A model generated the notes under the pieces. The model made no database searches and was not told the origin of the DNA. It saw only the letters and a list, made by a program, of their open reading frames with translations. Position numbers and translations under genes: made by a program. Below, piece by piece: positions 9,886-18,845 of a stretch of 64,000 nt of DNA; the stretch's first letter is position 1; the number at the start of each line of letters is the position of its first letter. Where the stretch lies: positions 25,412-89,411 of the forward strand of contig NZ_ABOX02000026.1 in assembly GCF_000172555.1 (NCBI RefSeq), in the 5' to 3' direction. This stretch comes from Pedosphaera parvula Ellin514 (GTDB lineage: Bacteria; Verrucomicrobiota; Verrucomicrobiia; Limisphaerales; Pedosphaeraceae).

Positions 9886-10307
9886 AACTAACCTCGCCAG
9901 TTCAAGGCCGCCATTCGCGCATCGAGATCATTCCGTTGATCGACATCATGTTCTTTCTCCTGGCCTCGTTCATGATGGTCAGCCTGCAGATGAACCGGAC
10001 CCAAAACATCAAGGTCAACCTGCCATCCGCCACCCAGTCCCGGCATGATTTCAAGCCGGACATGGTCAACGTCGCCGTCGATAAGAATGGAGGCGTCTGG
10101 CTGGAGAAAAAGCAAATCTCATTGCCTGAACTCGGCGCCGTGCTCAGCAACCGTTTCCGGTTGGACACCAACCTGCCGGTCTATATCAGCGGCGATCGCG
10201 ACACACTGCATGGAGCCATGGCAGATGTTTTGGAAACGGTGCGCGGAGCGGGAGTTCAAAAGGTGGCCTTCACCGTGGGCGCGAATGAAACCCAGAATAA
10301 CAAATGA
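9882..10307 (+). CDS. exbD: ExbD/TolR-family biopolymer transport protein (first of two)
   Basis: A 141-residue protein with a single membrane segment near the N-terminus containing the essential Asp of the family (IEIIPLIDIMFFLLASFMMV, about 12-31), followed by a periplasmic domain with the usual VNVAVDKNGGVWLEKKQIS strand pattern. It overlaps exbB and the next exbD each by 4 bp. It and the following gene share nearly the same membrane segment and surrounding residues, so they arose by tandem duplication. A heteromeric ExbD1/ExbD2 rod is possible. Confidence 0.93.
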   Translation: MKLTSPVQGRHSRIEIIPLIDIMFFLLASFMMVSLQMNRTQNIKVNLPSATQSRHDFKPDMVNVAVDKNGGVWLEKKQISLPELGAVLSNRFRLDTNLPVYISGDRDTLHGAMADVLETVRGAGVQKVAFTVGANETQNNK

Positions 10308-10723
10308 AAATCCGCTCCCCTCTGCCGCGAAGAAAGACGCGTATCGAGATCATACCCTTGATCGACATCATGTTCTTTCTGCTCGCCTCGTTTATGATGG
10401 TCAGCCTGCAAATGCAAAAAGTGCGGACGCTCAAGGCCAGTCTGCCCACAGCCACGCTGGCCAAAGCCAGCGCCAAGCCGGATATGATTAACCTGACCGT
10501 GGACAAGTACGGGCAGGTATCCCTGGATAAAAAGCCCGTGTCCTTCCCCGAACTGCTGCCCATTCTTACGAACCGTTATAACCTGAATACCAACCTGCCC
10601 GTATACATTTCCGGCACCAGGGACGCCACGCATGGTTCAATGATCTATCTCCTGGACTTTGTAAAGCGCGCCGGCATCCAGCGTGTGGCCATCGCGATAA
10701 AGAGTGCGCCCGATCATCCGTAA
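10304..10723 (+). CDS. exbD: ExbD/TolR-family biopolymer transport protein (second copy)
   Basis: A 139-residue paralogue of the preceding gene: RRKTRIEIIPLIDIMFFLLA at the N-terminus with the proton-relay Asp, then a periplasmic domain (INLTVDKYGQVSLDKKPVSF ... LPVYISGTRDATHGSMIYLL). Two consecutive ExbD genes occur in several Gram-negative TonB clusters, where the second can be specialised. Here both keep the essential Asp and similar length, so neither looks degenerate. The gene starts inside the stop of the first copy (4-bp overlap). Confidence 0.93.
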   Translation: MKIRSPLPRRKTRIEIIPLIDIMFFLLASFMMVSLQMQKVRTLKASLPTATLAKASAKPDMINLTVDKYGQVSLDKKPVSFPELLPILTNRYNLNTNLPVYISGTRDATHGSMIYLLDFVKRAGIQRVAIAIKSAPDHP

Positions 10724-10730
10724 AAACATA

Positions 10731-11261
10731 ATGAAAAGTTTCCAACAAAACCTGCTTATTCTGCTGGCACTCAGCCTCTGCGCCTTGTGCGCCTACCAAT
10801 GGTATGGCCAGACTCTCCAGCGGAAGGAAATCGCCGGTCTCAATCAACTTCTCTATGACAAATCGGCTGCCGTTCAGAGCTACACCAATTCCATCAAGAC
10901 CATGGACCGGCAGATTGCGCAAATGGATGGGCGGATTACGGAGTTAAAGGAGATTGCCAAAACCAACGATCAACTGGTGCTCAGTCAGAAGCGCGACCTC
11001 AGCCGATTGCAGGCGAGCAATAGTGGTCTGACAAATCAGATAACGGAATACAAAAAGGCGGTGGAGAGTCTGGAAACAAAAATCAAGGATGCCTACGCAG
11101 GCATCAAAAAGCAAAATGACGCCATGAAAGAGTTGGCAACACAAAGAGACGACTTCATCAAGAAATTGAATGATGCCGTGAAGGATCGCAATGATGTGGC
11201 AAGCAAGTATAACGAGCTGGTGGATAGATTCGATAAGCTGCAGGCTGTGGGTAACAAGTGA
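10731..11261 (+). CDS. membrane-anchored coiled-coil protein at the end of the TonB cluster
   Basis: The ATG at 10731 lies 7 bp after the second exbD stop and gives MKSFQQNLLILLALSLCALC, a membrane anchor or signal; the upstream in-frame Met at 10704 overlaps exbD and is less likely. The remaining ~145 residues are almost entirely heptad-rich helix (RQIAQMDGRITELKEIAKTN ... LVDRFDKLQAVGNK) with repeated Asn/Lys/Asp and no recognised domain. Its position as last gene of a tightly spaced operon suggests a periplasmic spacer or scaffold working with the ExbB/ExbD motor. This is an inference. Confidence 0.75.
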   Translation: MKSFQQNLLILLALSLCALCAYQWYGQTLQRKEIAGLNQLLYDKSAAVQSYTNSIKTMDRQIAQMDGRITELKEIAKTNDQLVLSQKRDLSRLQASNSGLTNQITEYKKAVESLETKIKDAYAGIKKQNDAMKELATQRDDFIKKLNDAVKDRNDVASKYNELVDRFDKLQAVGNK

Positions 11262-11761
11262 TCGAATGATTTGCCCGGCAAGGATGACGGGGTGCGCTGG
11301 ATTGCACGGGTGGGTTCCGCTTCGGGTCGCGTGGGTTGAGCTGTTTTGCAGCTTATGGATAAGTTCACCACGGATACACGCAGGGCACGGAGAATATGGG
11401 AATGGAATGGCGGGTTGGGTGTGGCCTGGGAGTATGGGGAGGGTAAGATAGTGGATATTATTGGAGATGTACGCCGGTTTGGAAACCAGCGCTCTGAAAA
11501 AACCAGTTCTTTTCCGCGCTCGCATCGGAGTGCGACATTGGTTGGGGCGATTACGTTTCCCTGGGAGAAGTATGATCCCGCTTACGCGTAGATGCTACGG
11601 GAGAGTTGATGCCCAGGGGTGGCACTGGGGCATGGGTCGCGTACGCGAATCCAGGCGAGTTCGAGTGTTGCGATTGTGAGCCATGTCAGTGCGGCACGCG
11701 GGAGTGACGCGCGGGAGTTAATTTTCTCGTAAGCCGTAGCGAAGCATTTTATATCTTTGGT
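11262..11761. other. 500-bp non-coding gap
   Basis: Lies between the coiled-coil gene and the first HEAT-repeat gene. No reading frame with a convincing composition on either strand. The text is G-rich on the + strand and includes a short direct repeat GCGGGAGT near 11698-11720. No clear terminator or promoter was found. Confidence 0.4.
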
Positions 11762-12361
11762 GTGGGGAAAAAGTGGAGAATTATCATCGTGGTTGCCGTG
11801 GTTACCCTTGTAATTGGAGGGATGGTCTGGCGCAGACCTCGCCCGCATGAACCGGAGCCGGTTTATCAAGGGCAACCGCAGAGTGCGTGGATCAATAGTC
11901 TTCAGGGAGGAATCGTGGGAATTGATAATGAGCACACCTGGCAAAGCCTCTTCACTGAAGATGAGGTAACCATCCTGATAAAAGCATTGGAAGCGCGTGA
12001 CACTCGGAGTCAGAAGGTTTACAGGGCTGTGTGGCACAAGTTGCCATCGGCCCTGAGACGCCGACCCTTGCCTTATCCAGCGCAATCTGCGGAGGACGCT
12101 CATGTCACAGCGGCTGTGATCATTGGATTTTTGAGAGAGGATGCTCAATCAGCGATTCCGGCGCTAATTCGAGTGCTTCAGCAGGATGACATGGAATTCG
12201 CACGACGCCGAGCGGTAATGGCTTTGCCAGAAATCGGGCCAAGAGACAAACGGGTGGTGACGGCCCTCCGCGAAGCATTGAATGATCGATCACCTAAAGT
12301 GCGCGAGGCGGCGACGAATGCTCTTGCACAAATGTCGCCCCGGGTTCGGTCTATGAAATGA
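11762..12361 (+). CDS. membrane-anchored HEAT-repeat protein
   Basis: A 199-residue protein starting at GTG 11762. An N-terminal anchor (WRIIIVVAVVTLVIGGMVW) is followed by a short PVYQGQPQSAWINSL element and then helical repeats of HEAT/PBS-lyase type: AQSAIPALIRVLQQDDMEFA, RRRAVMALPEIGPRDKRVVT and LREALNDRSPKVREAATNAL. Such repeats mediate protein contacts. The stop overlaps the next gene by 4 bp (ATGA), and that gene has the same layout (anchor, YQGK-type element, HEAT repeats), so the pair is a tandem duplication. Function unknown. Confidence 0.75.
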   Translation: MGKKWRIIIVVAVVTLVIGGMVWRRPRPHEPEPVYQGQPQSAWINSLQGGIVGIDNEHTWQSLFTEDEVTILIKALEARDTRSQKVYRAVWHKLPSALRRRPLPYPAQSAEDAHVTAAVIIGFLREDAQSAIPALIRVLQQDDMEFARRRAVMALPEIGPRDKRVVTALREALNDRSPKVREAATNALAQMSPRVRSMK

Positions 12362-13023
12362 AAACGAAGCGGAATATCGAAATTCTCATCGTGACCCTGC
12401 TCACGGGTTTCGTCGTGATTTATGCCATATGGCCGAGTGAGCCGCGCTACCAAGGGAAGACGTTAACGAAGTGGCTGGAGTATTATTACATCAAGTATGG
12501 AAGCGGGACGGGGCGTAACAGGCCACTGCCACCCAAGGAACACGAGGCGGTTGACGCCATTGGTGTAAAGGCCATCCCCACGCTTTTATCGATGTTGAAA
12601 GCGAAGGATTCGCCAACACGAACCAATTTCATTCGCTTCTGGCGTCAGCACGGGTTTCCGAAAATCGATTGGGGAATGGAGGCGAACAATCAGCATGAGA
12701 TGGCTGGAATGGGCTTTGCTATTCTCGGCAAGGAGGCACGTGCCGCCACATCTGGTTTAATCAAGCATACCGTTAATGAAGATCCTAAAATCAGACGCAC
12801 AGCGCTGCTTTGCCTGAACACGATAGAAGCCGATCCGCAAATGTTATTTCCTGTTTTGGTCGAGCGCCTAAAAGATGACGAAGATCTGGTCAGCCACGTG
12901 GCCGCATATATGTTACGCGAGAAGTTCCCCAAGGAAGCAGAAAGGCTTGGCATTTATGAAAGATTTCCAGAATTAAAGCGAAGTTTCAAACCAGGCATTC
13001 AGCACTTCGATTGGCTACTTTGA
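12358..13023 (+). CDS. membrane-anchored HEAT-repeat protein (second copy)
   Basis: A 221-residue paralogue of the preceding gene: anchor NIEILIVTLLTGFVVIYAIW, then EPRYQGKTLTKWLEYYYIKY, a motif very common in Verrucomicrobia HEAT-repeat proteins, then alpha-helical repeats (KAIPTLLSMLKAKDSPTRTN ... DPKIRRTALLCLNTIEADPQ ... LKDDEDLVSHVAAYMLREKF). Start ATG overlaps the upstream stop. The stop at 13021-13023 directly abuts a third ATG at 13024 that begins another, truncated member. Confidence 0.75.
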   Translation: MKTKRNIEILIVTLLTGFVVIYAIWPSEPRYQGKTLTKWLEYYYIKYGSGTGRNRPLPPKEHEAVDAIGVKAIPTLLSMLKAKDSPTRTNFIRFWRQHGFPKIDWGMEANNQHEMAGMGFAILGKEARAATSGLIKHTVNEDPKIRRTALLCLNTIEADPQMLFPVLVERLKDDEDLVSHVAAYMLREKFPKEAERLGIYERFPELKRSFKPGIQHFDWLL

Positions 13024-13158
13024 ATGAAATCCAGAAAACTGACAATTGCGTTAGTGGTGCTATTAATTCCCTTTTGGGCGGGCTATTCGTGTCGGCCTTG
13101 TCTCAAACCAAAATCCTCCTACCATTCGGAAATTTCTTTTGGCATTCGGTATAACTGA
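13024..13158 (+). pseudogene. truncated third HEAT-family gene, cut by a dispersed repeat
   Basis: The ATG at 13024 follows the upstream stop with no gap and encodes a signal/anchor like those of the two preceding genes (MKSRKLTIALVVLLIPFWAG). From 13091 on the codons lie inside a partial copy of the MITE-like repeat (13091-13153) found again at 28527-28786 and 35186-35406, and the frame stops at 13156-13158 after 44 residues. The rest of the gene is absent. The likely reading is an operon of three paralogues whose last member was lost when the repeat inserted or recombined. Too short to be in a standard ORF list. Confidence 0.6.
13091..13153 (-). repeat. partial copy C of the MITE-like dispersed repeat
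   Basis: 63 bp matching the outer end of the element, in reverse orientation: on the minus strand it begins TATACCGAATGCCAAAAGAA and runs into the ATTTTGGTTTGAG inner arm. The inner and opposite end are missing. Compare the complete copies at 28527-28786 and 35186-35406. Confidence 0.8.
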
Positions 13159-13271
13159 AATTTCAAGATAAATATTTCCAAAAAGGGTATAAATCGTTCG
13201 ACATGGTTTCGCAATTTGAGGCAGGATGTGTGGTTTAAGGGGGGAATCCGGAAAGCGACATCAAACCGCTG

Positions 13272-16200
13272 ATGGAATCCCGCCTGAGTATTTTTATGAG
13301 CTATTGGAATGTGAAATTGAGAGTGCTGCTGGGGATTTGCGCGGGGCTGCTTGGTGTGCAGTCCGCGCAGGCGTTGACCAATGGTTTGGCGCTGACTCCG
13401 CCGATGGGTTACAACACGTGGTATGCGCGGGGCAGCAGCATCAACGAAGACTATATCAAAAGCATTGCCGACACAATGGCCACGAACGGGATGAAGGCTG
13501 CTGGCTACGAGTACGTCAACATGGACGACGGCTGGGCGGGCTACCGCGACACGAATGGAGTGATGATTGCCAACACGAACAAGTTTCCCAGCGGAATCAA
13601 GGCCTTGGCGGATTACGTGCATGGGAAGGGCTTGAAGCTGGGGCTTTATACGGTTTTTGGGCCGACCACCTGCGCGCATCTGCCCGGCTCCTACGGGCAT
13701 GAAGTTCAGGATGCGCAGACCTATGCACAGTGGGGCATTGATTACCTGAAGTATGAAGGATGCAGTTTCCCCGATCCACTGGCGCATGAAACTGAAAAGG
13801 CGGTGCAAATGCGGGACGCCTTGGCTGCGACCGGCAGGCCGATTGTATTTACAATGTCGACCGGTCCGGCTGAGTCGTGGATGCCGGATGTGTTGAACAT
13901 GTGGCGCGGTGCGGGCGATAATGTGCCGCACGGTTGGAATACTTTCTTAAGGCATATGGATTTTGTGGCGCAGACGCCGGAATTAGCCGGCCCCGGACAC
14001 TGGAATGACCCCGATGTCATGGACCTGGGTTTTGGGGGCACGGAACAGGACAAGGCCATTCTCACCATGTACTGCATTGTGGCGGCGCCTCTGCTGTCAC
14101 CAACTGTTAGTTCGGGTTACCTCAATATTTTGACGAATGCCGAGGCGCTGCAGGTGAATCAAGATCCGGCAGGCATACAAGGAGCGTGCGTGGCCACGAA
14201 CGGTGACTTGCAAGTGTGGAGTAAGCCTTTGAGCGAAGGGGTGAATGTGCGCGCCGTGGCGCTGTTGAATCGAGGCACCAACACGGCGGATATTACAGCC
14301 AACTGGGGTGATCTGGGTTTCCCGGCAGGAGTGGCAAAAGTTCGGGATTTGTGGGCACGGGCCTATGAAGGGAATTTCACGAACAGCTTCACTGCCACAG
14401 TGCCGGGCCAGAGTGTGAAGTTTTTGAAAATTGCCTGGGGTTCAACTCTTAATCCGCCGGTCGCGGGAACGAATTATCTCAGCGACCTCAATTGGCTGGC
14501 CGGCACCACCTGGACGGTGTTTCCTCCGGGCATTCAGATGGACAAAAGCGGCGCAACGCAACCGATGAGCATGCATGGCATACACTACAGCAAAGGCCTG
14601 GGAACAATTGCGTATACCCGTGCTGAATATTTCCTGGGAGGAGTGGCAACGCGATTTCAGGCCACCGTGGGCGTGGATGACGTGGCGGGAGGTGTTTTGG
14701 GTTCCGTGGTATTCCGTGTCTATGCAGATGGAATCAAGATTTACGACAGTGGATTAATGAGGAACTCTTCGGCGTTGCAGCTCATTGATGTGGACATCAC
14801 TGGCCGTCAACGGCTGGTGCTGGAAGTGAACGACGGTGGGGACGGCAACGTAAACGATTATGGCGATTGGGCCAATGCCCTGATTACTGCGCTTCCACAG
14901 CCCCCGGCAGCCCCCGTTGGCCTTGCCACCATCTCGACAGGAAATCAAGTGAGCCTGACCTGGTATGCCATTCCCGGAGCGACCAGTTACACGGTCAAGC
15001 GGTCCAGTACCAGCGGCGGCCCATATCAGGTAGTGGGCACTTCCACCAATTCTTCCTTTGCAGATATCAACAGCTCCGGGAGCACCTATTATTATGTTGT
15101 TTCAGCGGCGAACCTTTATGGACAGAGCACCAATTCCCTCGAAGCCGCGGCAGTTCCTCCTTCCTATTGGGCGAACACCATCACTGCGGCGCCTCAGAAC
15201 TGGGAGGCAACCCCCAATTGGACCAACACCATTTCATTTCCCAACAATCTTTACGTCGAGGCCGTGATCAACGCGAATATTGTTTCCAATCAAACCATCA
15301 ATGTGAATCAGCCCATCTCGATCGGCTCGCTCACCCTGGGAGGCACGGATGCGTCTGCATCCTACACCATCGCGGGAAACGGAGGCACGTTGACCTTTAA
15401 TAACGGCTCCGGTGTCAGTGTCTTGACACAACTGGCCGGCAGCAAGGGAGACACATTGGCTGTTCCCATCACGCTCAACAACCAGACCACGGTTAGAACC
15501 CTCTCTTCTTATCCGTTGAATATTTCAGCTGCGCTATCCGGAGGAGGTGCGCTGGTTAAAAATGGTTCCGGGACACTTTCGCTGGGCGGCTCCAATTCGT
15601 TCACCGGCGGTTTAAAGATTGCCCAGGGAACTCTGCTGCCAGGCAATGCTTTCGCATTGGGCTCCACGGCTGGCGGAACAATTGTGGACAATTTTGCCAC
15701 CTTGGACCTGAACGGTGTTGATGTGGGGGGGGAGCAGGTGACGGTATCAGGAACGGGTTCGGGATTTGCGGGAGCCATCGTCGATAATAACACCAATGGA
15801 AGCCCGGGGAGACTTCAAGCTGTAACTCTGGGAGCTAATGCGACATTTGGCGGGCAAAACAATTGGTCGATCAGAGGCACGAATGGGTCTGCGCCCTCCG
15901 GCTCTTTGAGCACAGGGGGAATGGCTTATAATCTTACCAAAATGGGAACGAACCTGGTTTGGCTCAGCTCGATTGATGTGGATTCCAGTTTGGGAGATAT
16001 CGATATTGAGCAAGGGTTTCTGGGTTTCGAAGGCGCAACTACATCGATGGGAAATCCGGCCCGCACGCTCACTGTGAAACCGGGAGCCTCCTTGGTTTTC
16101 AATCAAACCACAACTCCGTGGAATAAAGTCATTGTGCTCAATGGGGATGGGCTGAACCAAACTCTTGGGGGTAATGGTGGCAGCAACACTATTGCGGGTC

Positions 16201-17333
16201 CAATCACGCTCAACGGCTCCTGCCGGATTGATGTCAGCGCCGGTTCGCTTACCTTTGCCGGCCTCCTTGGCGGCAATGGCACTCTTCGCAAGAACTTGAC
16301 CGGCACACTTTATCTCTCTGCAACCAACAACTTCACGGGAGACACCCTGGTCAATGCAGGGGTACTGGCCGTGAAAGACGGCGGATCGATCGCCAGCAAA
16401 AATATCGTCATTAACTCCGGCGCCACACTTGATGGAACCAGTGCAAATCAAGGTGAGATCACTCTGGGAGATGGGCAGACACTGGGCGGCCAGGGAACGA
16501 TCAAAGGCAACCTGACACTTGCCGCAGGAGCAACGCTGCTGTCGAGCATTGGTAATGGAACACCGGTGTTCAACAATTCACTGATACTGGGCGCGGGCAG
16601 CAAATGTGCGTTTGAATGGAGCAAGCCGCCCATAACCAACAGCCTGGTGCAAGCGGCCAGCTTGACGTATGGCGGACAACTGGCTTTGACTTCCTTAACG
16701 AGCAATTCGCCGGTCATTGGCGATGTTTTCAAACTCTTTAATGCCAGCAGCTATGCCGGCGCCTTCCAGACCATCTCCCCTCAAATTCCCGGACCCGGAA
16801 TGCTATGGGACACCACGGGCTTAACCACCGACGGCACCATCCGCATTATCGCGGGAACATTGCCCCACATTGATTCATTTTCAATGACTGGAAACAGCCT
16901 GCGAATTTCCGGCCTCGACGGCAAACCGAACGCCCCTTACCACGTGCTGGCATCCACAAACTCGGCGCTGCCGCTCTACCAGTGGATTCGGATTTCAACC
17001 AACACCTTCGACGCAGCCGGTCACTTCTCCTTTACCAACCTCATTGACCACGCCGTTCCAGGAATGTTTTTTAGCCTGGACCTCTCACTGGCTGAATCGC
17101 TGCCACAATTGAGGTTGGTATCCCTGCCGGGAAATAATTTGGTTTTGACCGCGGGCGGCGGCCCGGCCAATGCCAGTTGCACAATATTGGCCTCGACAAA
17201 TATCGCCCTCCCGCTGGCTCAATGGACGCACATCGCCACCAATCAACTGGATGCCTACGGAAACTTCTCCCTGACGAACACTATCAGTCCCGGCGTGACT
17301 AAAAGGTTTTATTTTCTGCAAATTGCCAGGTGA
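13272..17333 (+). CDS. secreted GH27-type enzyme with NPCBM, FnIII-like and autotransporter-type beta repeats
   Basis: A 1353-residue exported protein (signal LRVLLGICAGLLGVQSAQA; Met9 at 13296 is an alternative start). Residues ~38-400 are a GH27 (alpha-galactosidase clan) barrel: TPPMGYNTWYARG, NMDDGWAGY, GHWNDPDVMDLG, and Asp216 in MWRGAGDNVP at the acid/base position. The usual nucleophile Asp of the KYDxC motif is Glu162 here (KYEGC), which questions normal activity. Residues ~405-540 are an NPCBM carbohydrate-binding module (MHGIHYSKGLGTIAYT), ~545-630 FnIII-like, then a beta-repeat region with two clear autotransporter-associated strand repeats (GGGALVKNGSGTLSLGG, GNGTLRKNLTGTLYLS). 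The C-terminus holds two tandem copies of a ~90-residue module (LASTNSALPLYQWIRISTNT / LASTNIALPLAQWTHIATNQ) ending in YFLQIAR. Confidence 0.85.
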   Translation: MESRLSIFMSYWNVKLRVLLGICAGLLGVQSAQALTNGLALTPPMGYNTWYARGSSINEDYIKSIADTMATNGMKAAGYEYVNMDDGWAGYRDTNGVMIANTNKFPSGIKALADYVHGKGLKLGLYTVFGPTTCAHLPGSYGHEVQDAQTYAQWGIDYLKYEGCSFPDPLAHETEKAVQMRDALAATGRPIVFTMSTGPAESWMPDVLNMWRGAGDNVPHGWNTFLRHMDFVAQTPELAGPGHWNDPDVMDLGFGGTEQDKAILTMYCIVAAPLLSPTVSSGYLNILTNAEALQVNQDPAGIQGACVATNGDLQVWSKPLSEGVNVRAVALLNRGTNTADITANWGDLGFPAGVAKVRDLWARAYEGNFTNSFTATVPGQSVKFLKIAWGSTLNPPVAGTNYLSDLNWLAGTTWTVFPPGIQMDKSGATQPMSMHGIHYSKGLGTIAYTRAEYFLGGVATRFQATVGVDDVAGGVLGSVVFRVYADGIKIYDSGLMRNSSALQLIDVDITGRQRLVLEVNDGGDGNVNDYGDWANALITALPQPPAAPVGLATISTGNQVSLTWYAIPGATSYTVKRSSTSGGPYQVVGTSTNSSFADINSSGSTYYYVVSAANLYGQSTNSLEAAAVPPSYWANTITAAPQNWEATPNWTNTISFPNNLYVEAVINANIVSNQTINVNQPISIGSLTLGGTDASASYTIAGNGGTLTFNNGSGVSVLTQLAGSKGDTLAVPITLNNQTTVRTLSSYPLNISAALSGGGALVKNGSGTLSLGGSNSFTGGLKIAQGTLLPGNAFALGSTAGGTIVDNFATLDLNGVDVGGEQVTVSGTGSGFAGAIVDNNTNGSPGRLQAVTLGANATFGGQNNWSIRGTNGSAPSGSLSTGGMAYNLTKMGTNLVWLSSIDVDSSLGDIDIEQGFLGFEGATTSMGNPARTLTVKPGASLVFNQTTTPWNKVIVLNGDGLNQTLGGNGGSNTIAGPITLNGSCRIDVSAGSLTFAGLLGGNGTLRKNLTGTLYLSATNNFTGDTLVNAGVLAVKDGGSIASKNIVINSGATLDGTSANQGEITLGDGQTLGGQGTIKGNLTLAAGATLLSSIGNGTPVFNNSLILGAGSKCAFEWSKPPITNSLVQAASLTYGGQLALTSLTSNSPVIGDVFKLFNASSYAGAFQTISPQIPGPGMLWDTTGLTTDGTIRIIAGTLPHIDSFSMTGNSLRISGLDGKPNAPYHVLASTNSALPLYQWIRISTNTFDAAGHFSFTNLIDHAVPGMFFSLDLSLAESLPQLRLVSLPGNNLVLTAGGGPANASCTILASTNIALPLAQWTHIATNQLDAYGNFSLTNTISPGVTKRFYFLQIAR

Positions 17334-17480
17334 GTGAAACCGTCCTCCAAGCCTTATTTTTACTGGCCGAGGGCTCCGAGACTACCGGGATGTGCCTGCC
17401 AGTGGCAGCGCAGAGCCATGACTTTTTTGCGAATCCAGAAGACCGCACGTGTGCCGTGGGCTCTTAAAGGCCGCATCAGT

Positions 17481-18218
17481 TTAAGCTTTGCCGGAAAGAT
17501 AATATTTCATGAACATCTCCACATCCTCAGGCGTGCCCAGGCTGTGCATCGTGCCCTCAGGCAGGTGATGGGTCCGAATATTTTTGCCGGCGAGAATCAG
17601 CTCGTTGTAAACCGGGCATACAAAAAATTGACCGCTGGTGGTCAGCCCTTTCAAAATCATTCTCTCCGATGCCTCGACCAAGTCCCGCGCCCGTCGAAAA
17701 TAATACAAACCCACAGTCGCCTGCTTGCTGATGGGCCGCTTTTCCGCAACCGCAATCACTTTTCCATTCGCATCCGTTTTTGCGAACGACCACCGTGGAT
17801 GTGTGGCGGTGAAGGTGAGAATGCAACCATCAATTCCAGATTCGCGGCAGGCTGCATAAAATGGATCCAGGCTCGATGTAATAATTTGATCTCCGTTGGC
17901 GATCAAGAGCTCATCATCCAGGTTCAACTCATCCACCGCCAACAGCACGGAACAGAGCGCTCCGGCGGTTTCATTTTCGAGCCCAATCACCCGGCAGTTT
18001 GGCGCCAGCAAACGCAGCATGTCGCCCAGGTAAAACTGCGACAAATGTTCCTTGCGACAAATGAAGGTGTATTGAACCGGCTGCGGTGGCGCCAGATTTT
18101 CGAGCACCATCTCAATCATGGAACGATTACCGATCTCCAGCAAAGGTTTCGGAAAAGTGTGACCTCTTTCGGCAAAACGGCTTGCCTTTCCGGCCATGGG
18201 TATGATGACTTGCAACAT
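17481..18218 (-). CDS. sugar-phosphate nucleotidyltransferase
   Basis: A 245-residue NTP_transferase-type enzyme. The N-terminal nucleotide-binding loop is IPMAGKASRFAERGHTFPKP, a variant of the GxGxR...PKPL signature, and a divalent-metal Asp lies in LLIANGDQIIT. This class activates a sugar phosphate to an NDP-sugar. It is the last gene of the leftward glycan cluster, 3 bp after the HAD phosphatase gene. Pairing of a nucleotidyltransferase with a HAD phosphatase resembles NDP-heptose or capsule sugar-nucleotide pathways; the actual sugar is unknown. Confidence 0.82.
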   Translation of the reverse strand: MLQVIIPMAGKASRFAERGHTFPKPLLEIGNRSMIEMVLENLAPPQPVQYTFICRKEHLSQFYLGDMLRLLAPNCRVIGLENETAGALCSVLLAVDELNLDDELLIANGDQIITSSLDPFYAACRESGIDGCILTFTATHPRWSFAKTDANGKVIAVAEKRPISKQATVGLYYFRRARDLVEASERMILKGLTTSGQFFVCPVYNELILAGKNIRTHHLPEGTMHSLGTPEDVEMFMKYYLSGKA

Positions 18219-18221
18219 AAC

Positions 18222-18845
18222 TTATCCCCTCGCCCCTTCCAACGCGCGCTTTACGCGATCGTAATCAACTTCAGTAAAACCACTCACCTGGCAAACCTGT
18301 GCCCCGCTCCGCTTCGCGGCTTCGATTCCGTGCGGCGCGTCTTCAACAATGATTACTTCCTCCGCTTTGACACCCAATTTTTGGAACGCGGCCAGGTAAA
18401 TCTCCGGGTCGGGCTTCGCGTGAGTTACATCCTCGTTGCTCAACACGAAATCAAATAAATCAAAAATGCCACTGCCCCGCAACATGAGTTCGACACTCTC
18501 ACGAATGGAATTGGAGCAGACAGCGAGTTTGTAGCCATCGCGCTTGAGTTGATGAACCATGAACTCCTTTTCAAATACCGGTGTGCAACTCCGCAAAATC
18601 TCCTCGCGGGTATATTTCTGTTTGATCTTGTTGACCAGAGTGTGCAAACCGCGCGGAAACCCTTTTTCAACGGAGAGCATCTCGAGCTTCTTGCGGGTTG
18701 GAAGTCCATTGTAGGTGGTCAGATGTTCGTAACGTGCAATGTTATAACCGAACAATCCCAGCGCCCGATTTAATGCTTCGTAATGCCACTCTGTCGCATC
18801 TACCAACACTCCATCCAAATCGAATAAAACGGCTTTGATCTTCAT
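18222..18845 (-). CDS. HAD-superfamily hydrolase (beta-phosphoglucomutase-like)
   Basis: A 207-residue haloacid dehalogenase-type phosphatase. Motif I is FDLDGVLVDATEW with the nucleophile Asp and +2 Asp, motif II is AVCSNSIRESV, motif III is HAKPDPEIYLAAF and motif IV is IIVEDAPHGIEAAKRSGAQV. A helical C1 cap lies between motifs I and II. It should remove or transfer phosphate on a small sugar phosphate. Its start overlaps the cupin stop by 4 bp, and it precedes the nucleotidyltransferase gene by 3 bp, so all three are co-translated. Confidence 0.88.
   Translation of the reverse strand: MKIKAVLFDLDGVLVDATEWHYEALNRALGLFGYNIARYEHLTTYNGLPTRKKLEMLSVEKGFPRGLHTLVNKIKQKYTREEILRSCTPVFEKEFMVHQLKRDGYKLAVCSNSIRESVELMLRGSGIFDLFDFVLSNEDVTHAKPDPEIYLAAFQKLGVKAEEVIIVEDAPHGIEAAKRSGAQVCQVSGFTEVDYDRVKRALEGARG

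Noticed and set aside
11582..12148. 188-residue minus-strand frame
   Set aside because: Overlaps the HEAT-repeat gene antisense and extends into a non-coding gap; no domain.
17334..18458. 374-residue + strand frame
   Set aside because: It runs antisense to the nucleotidyltransferase and HAD genes, which have clear motifs; its own composition is not coding.
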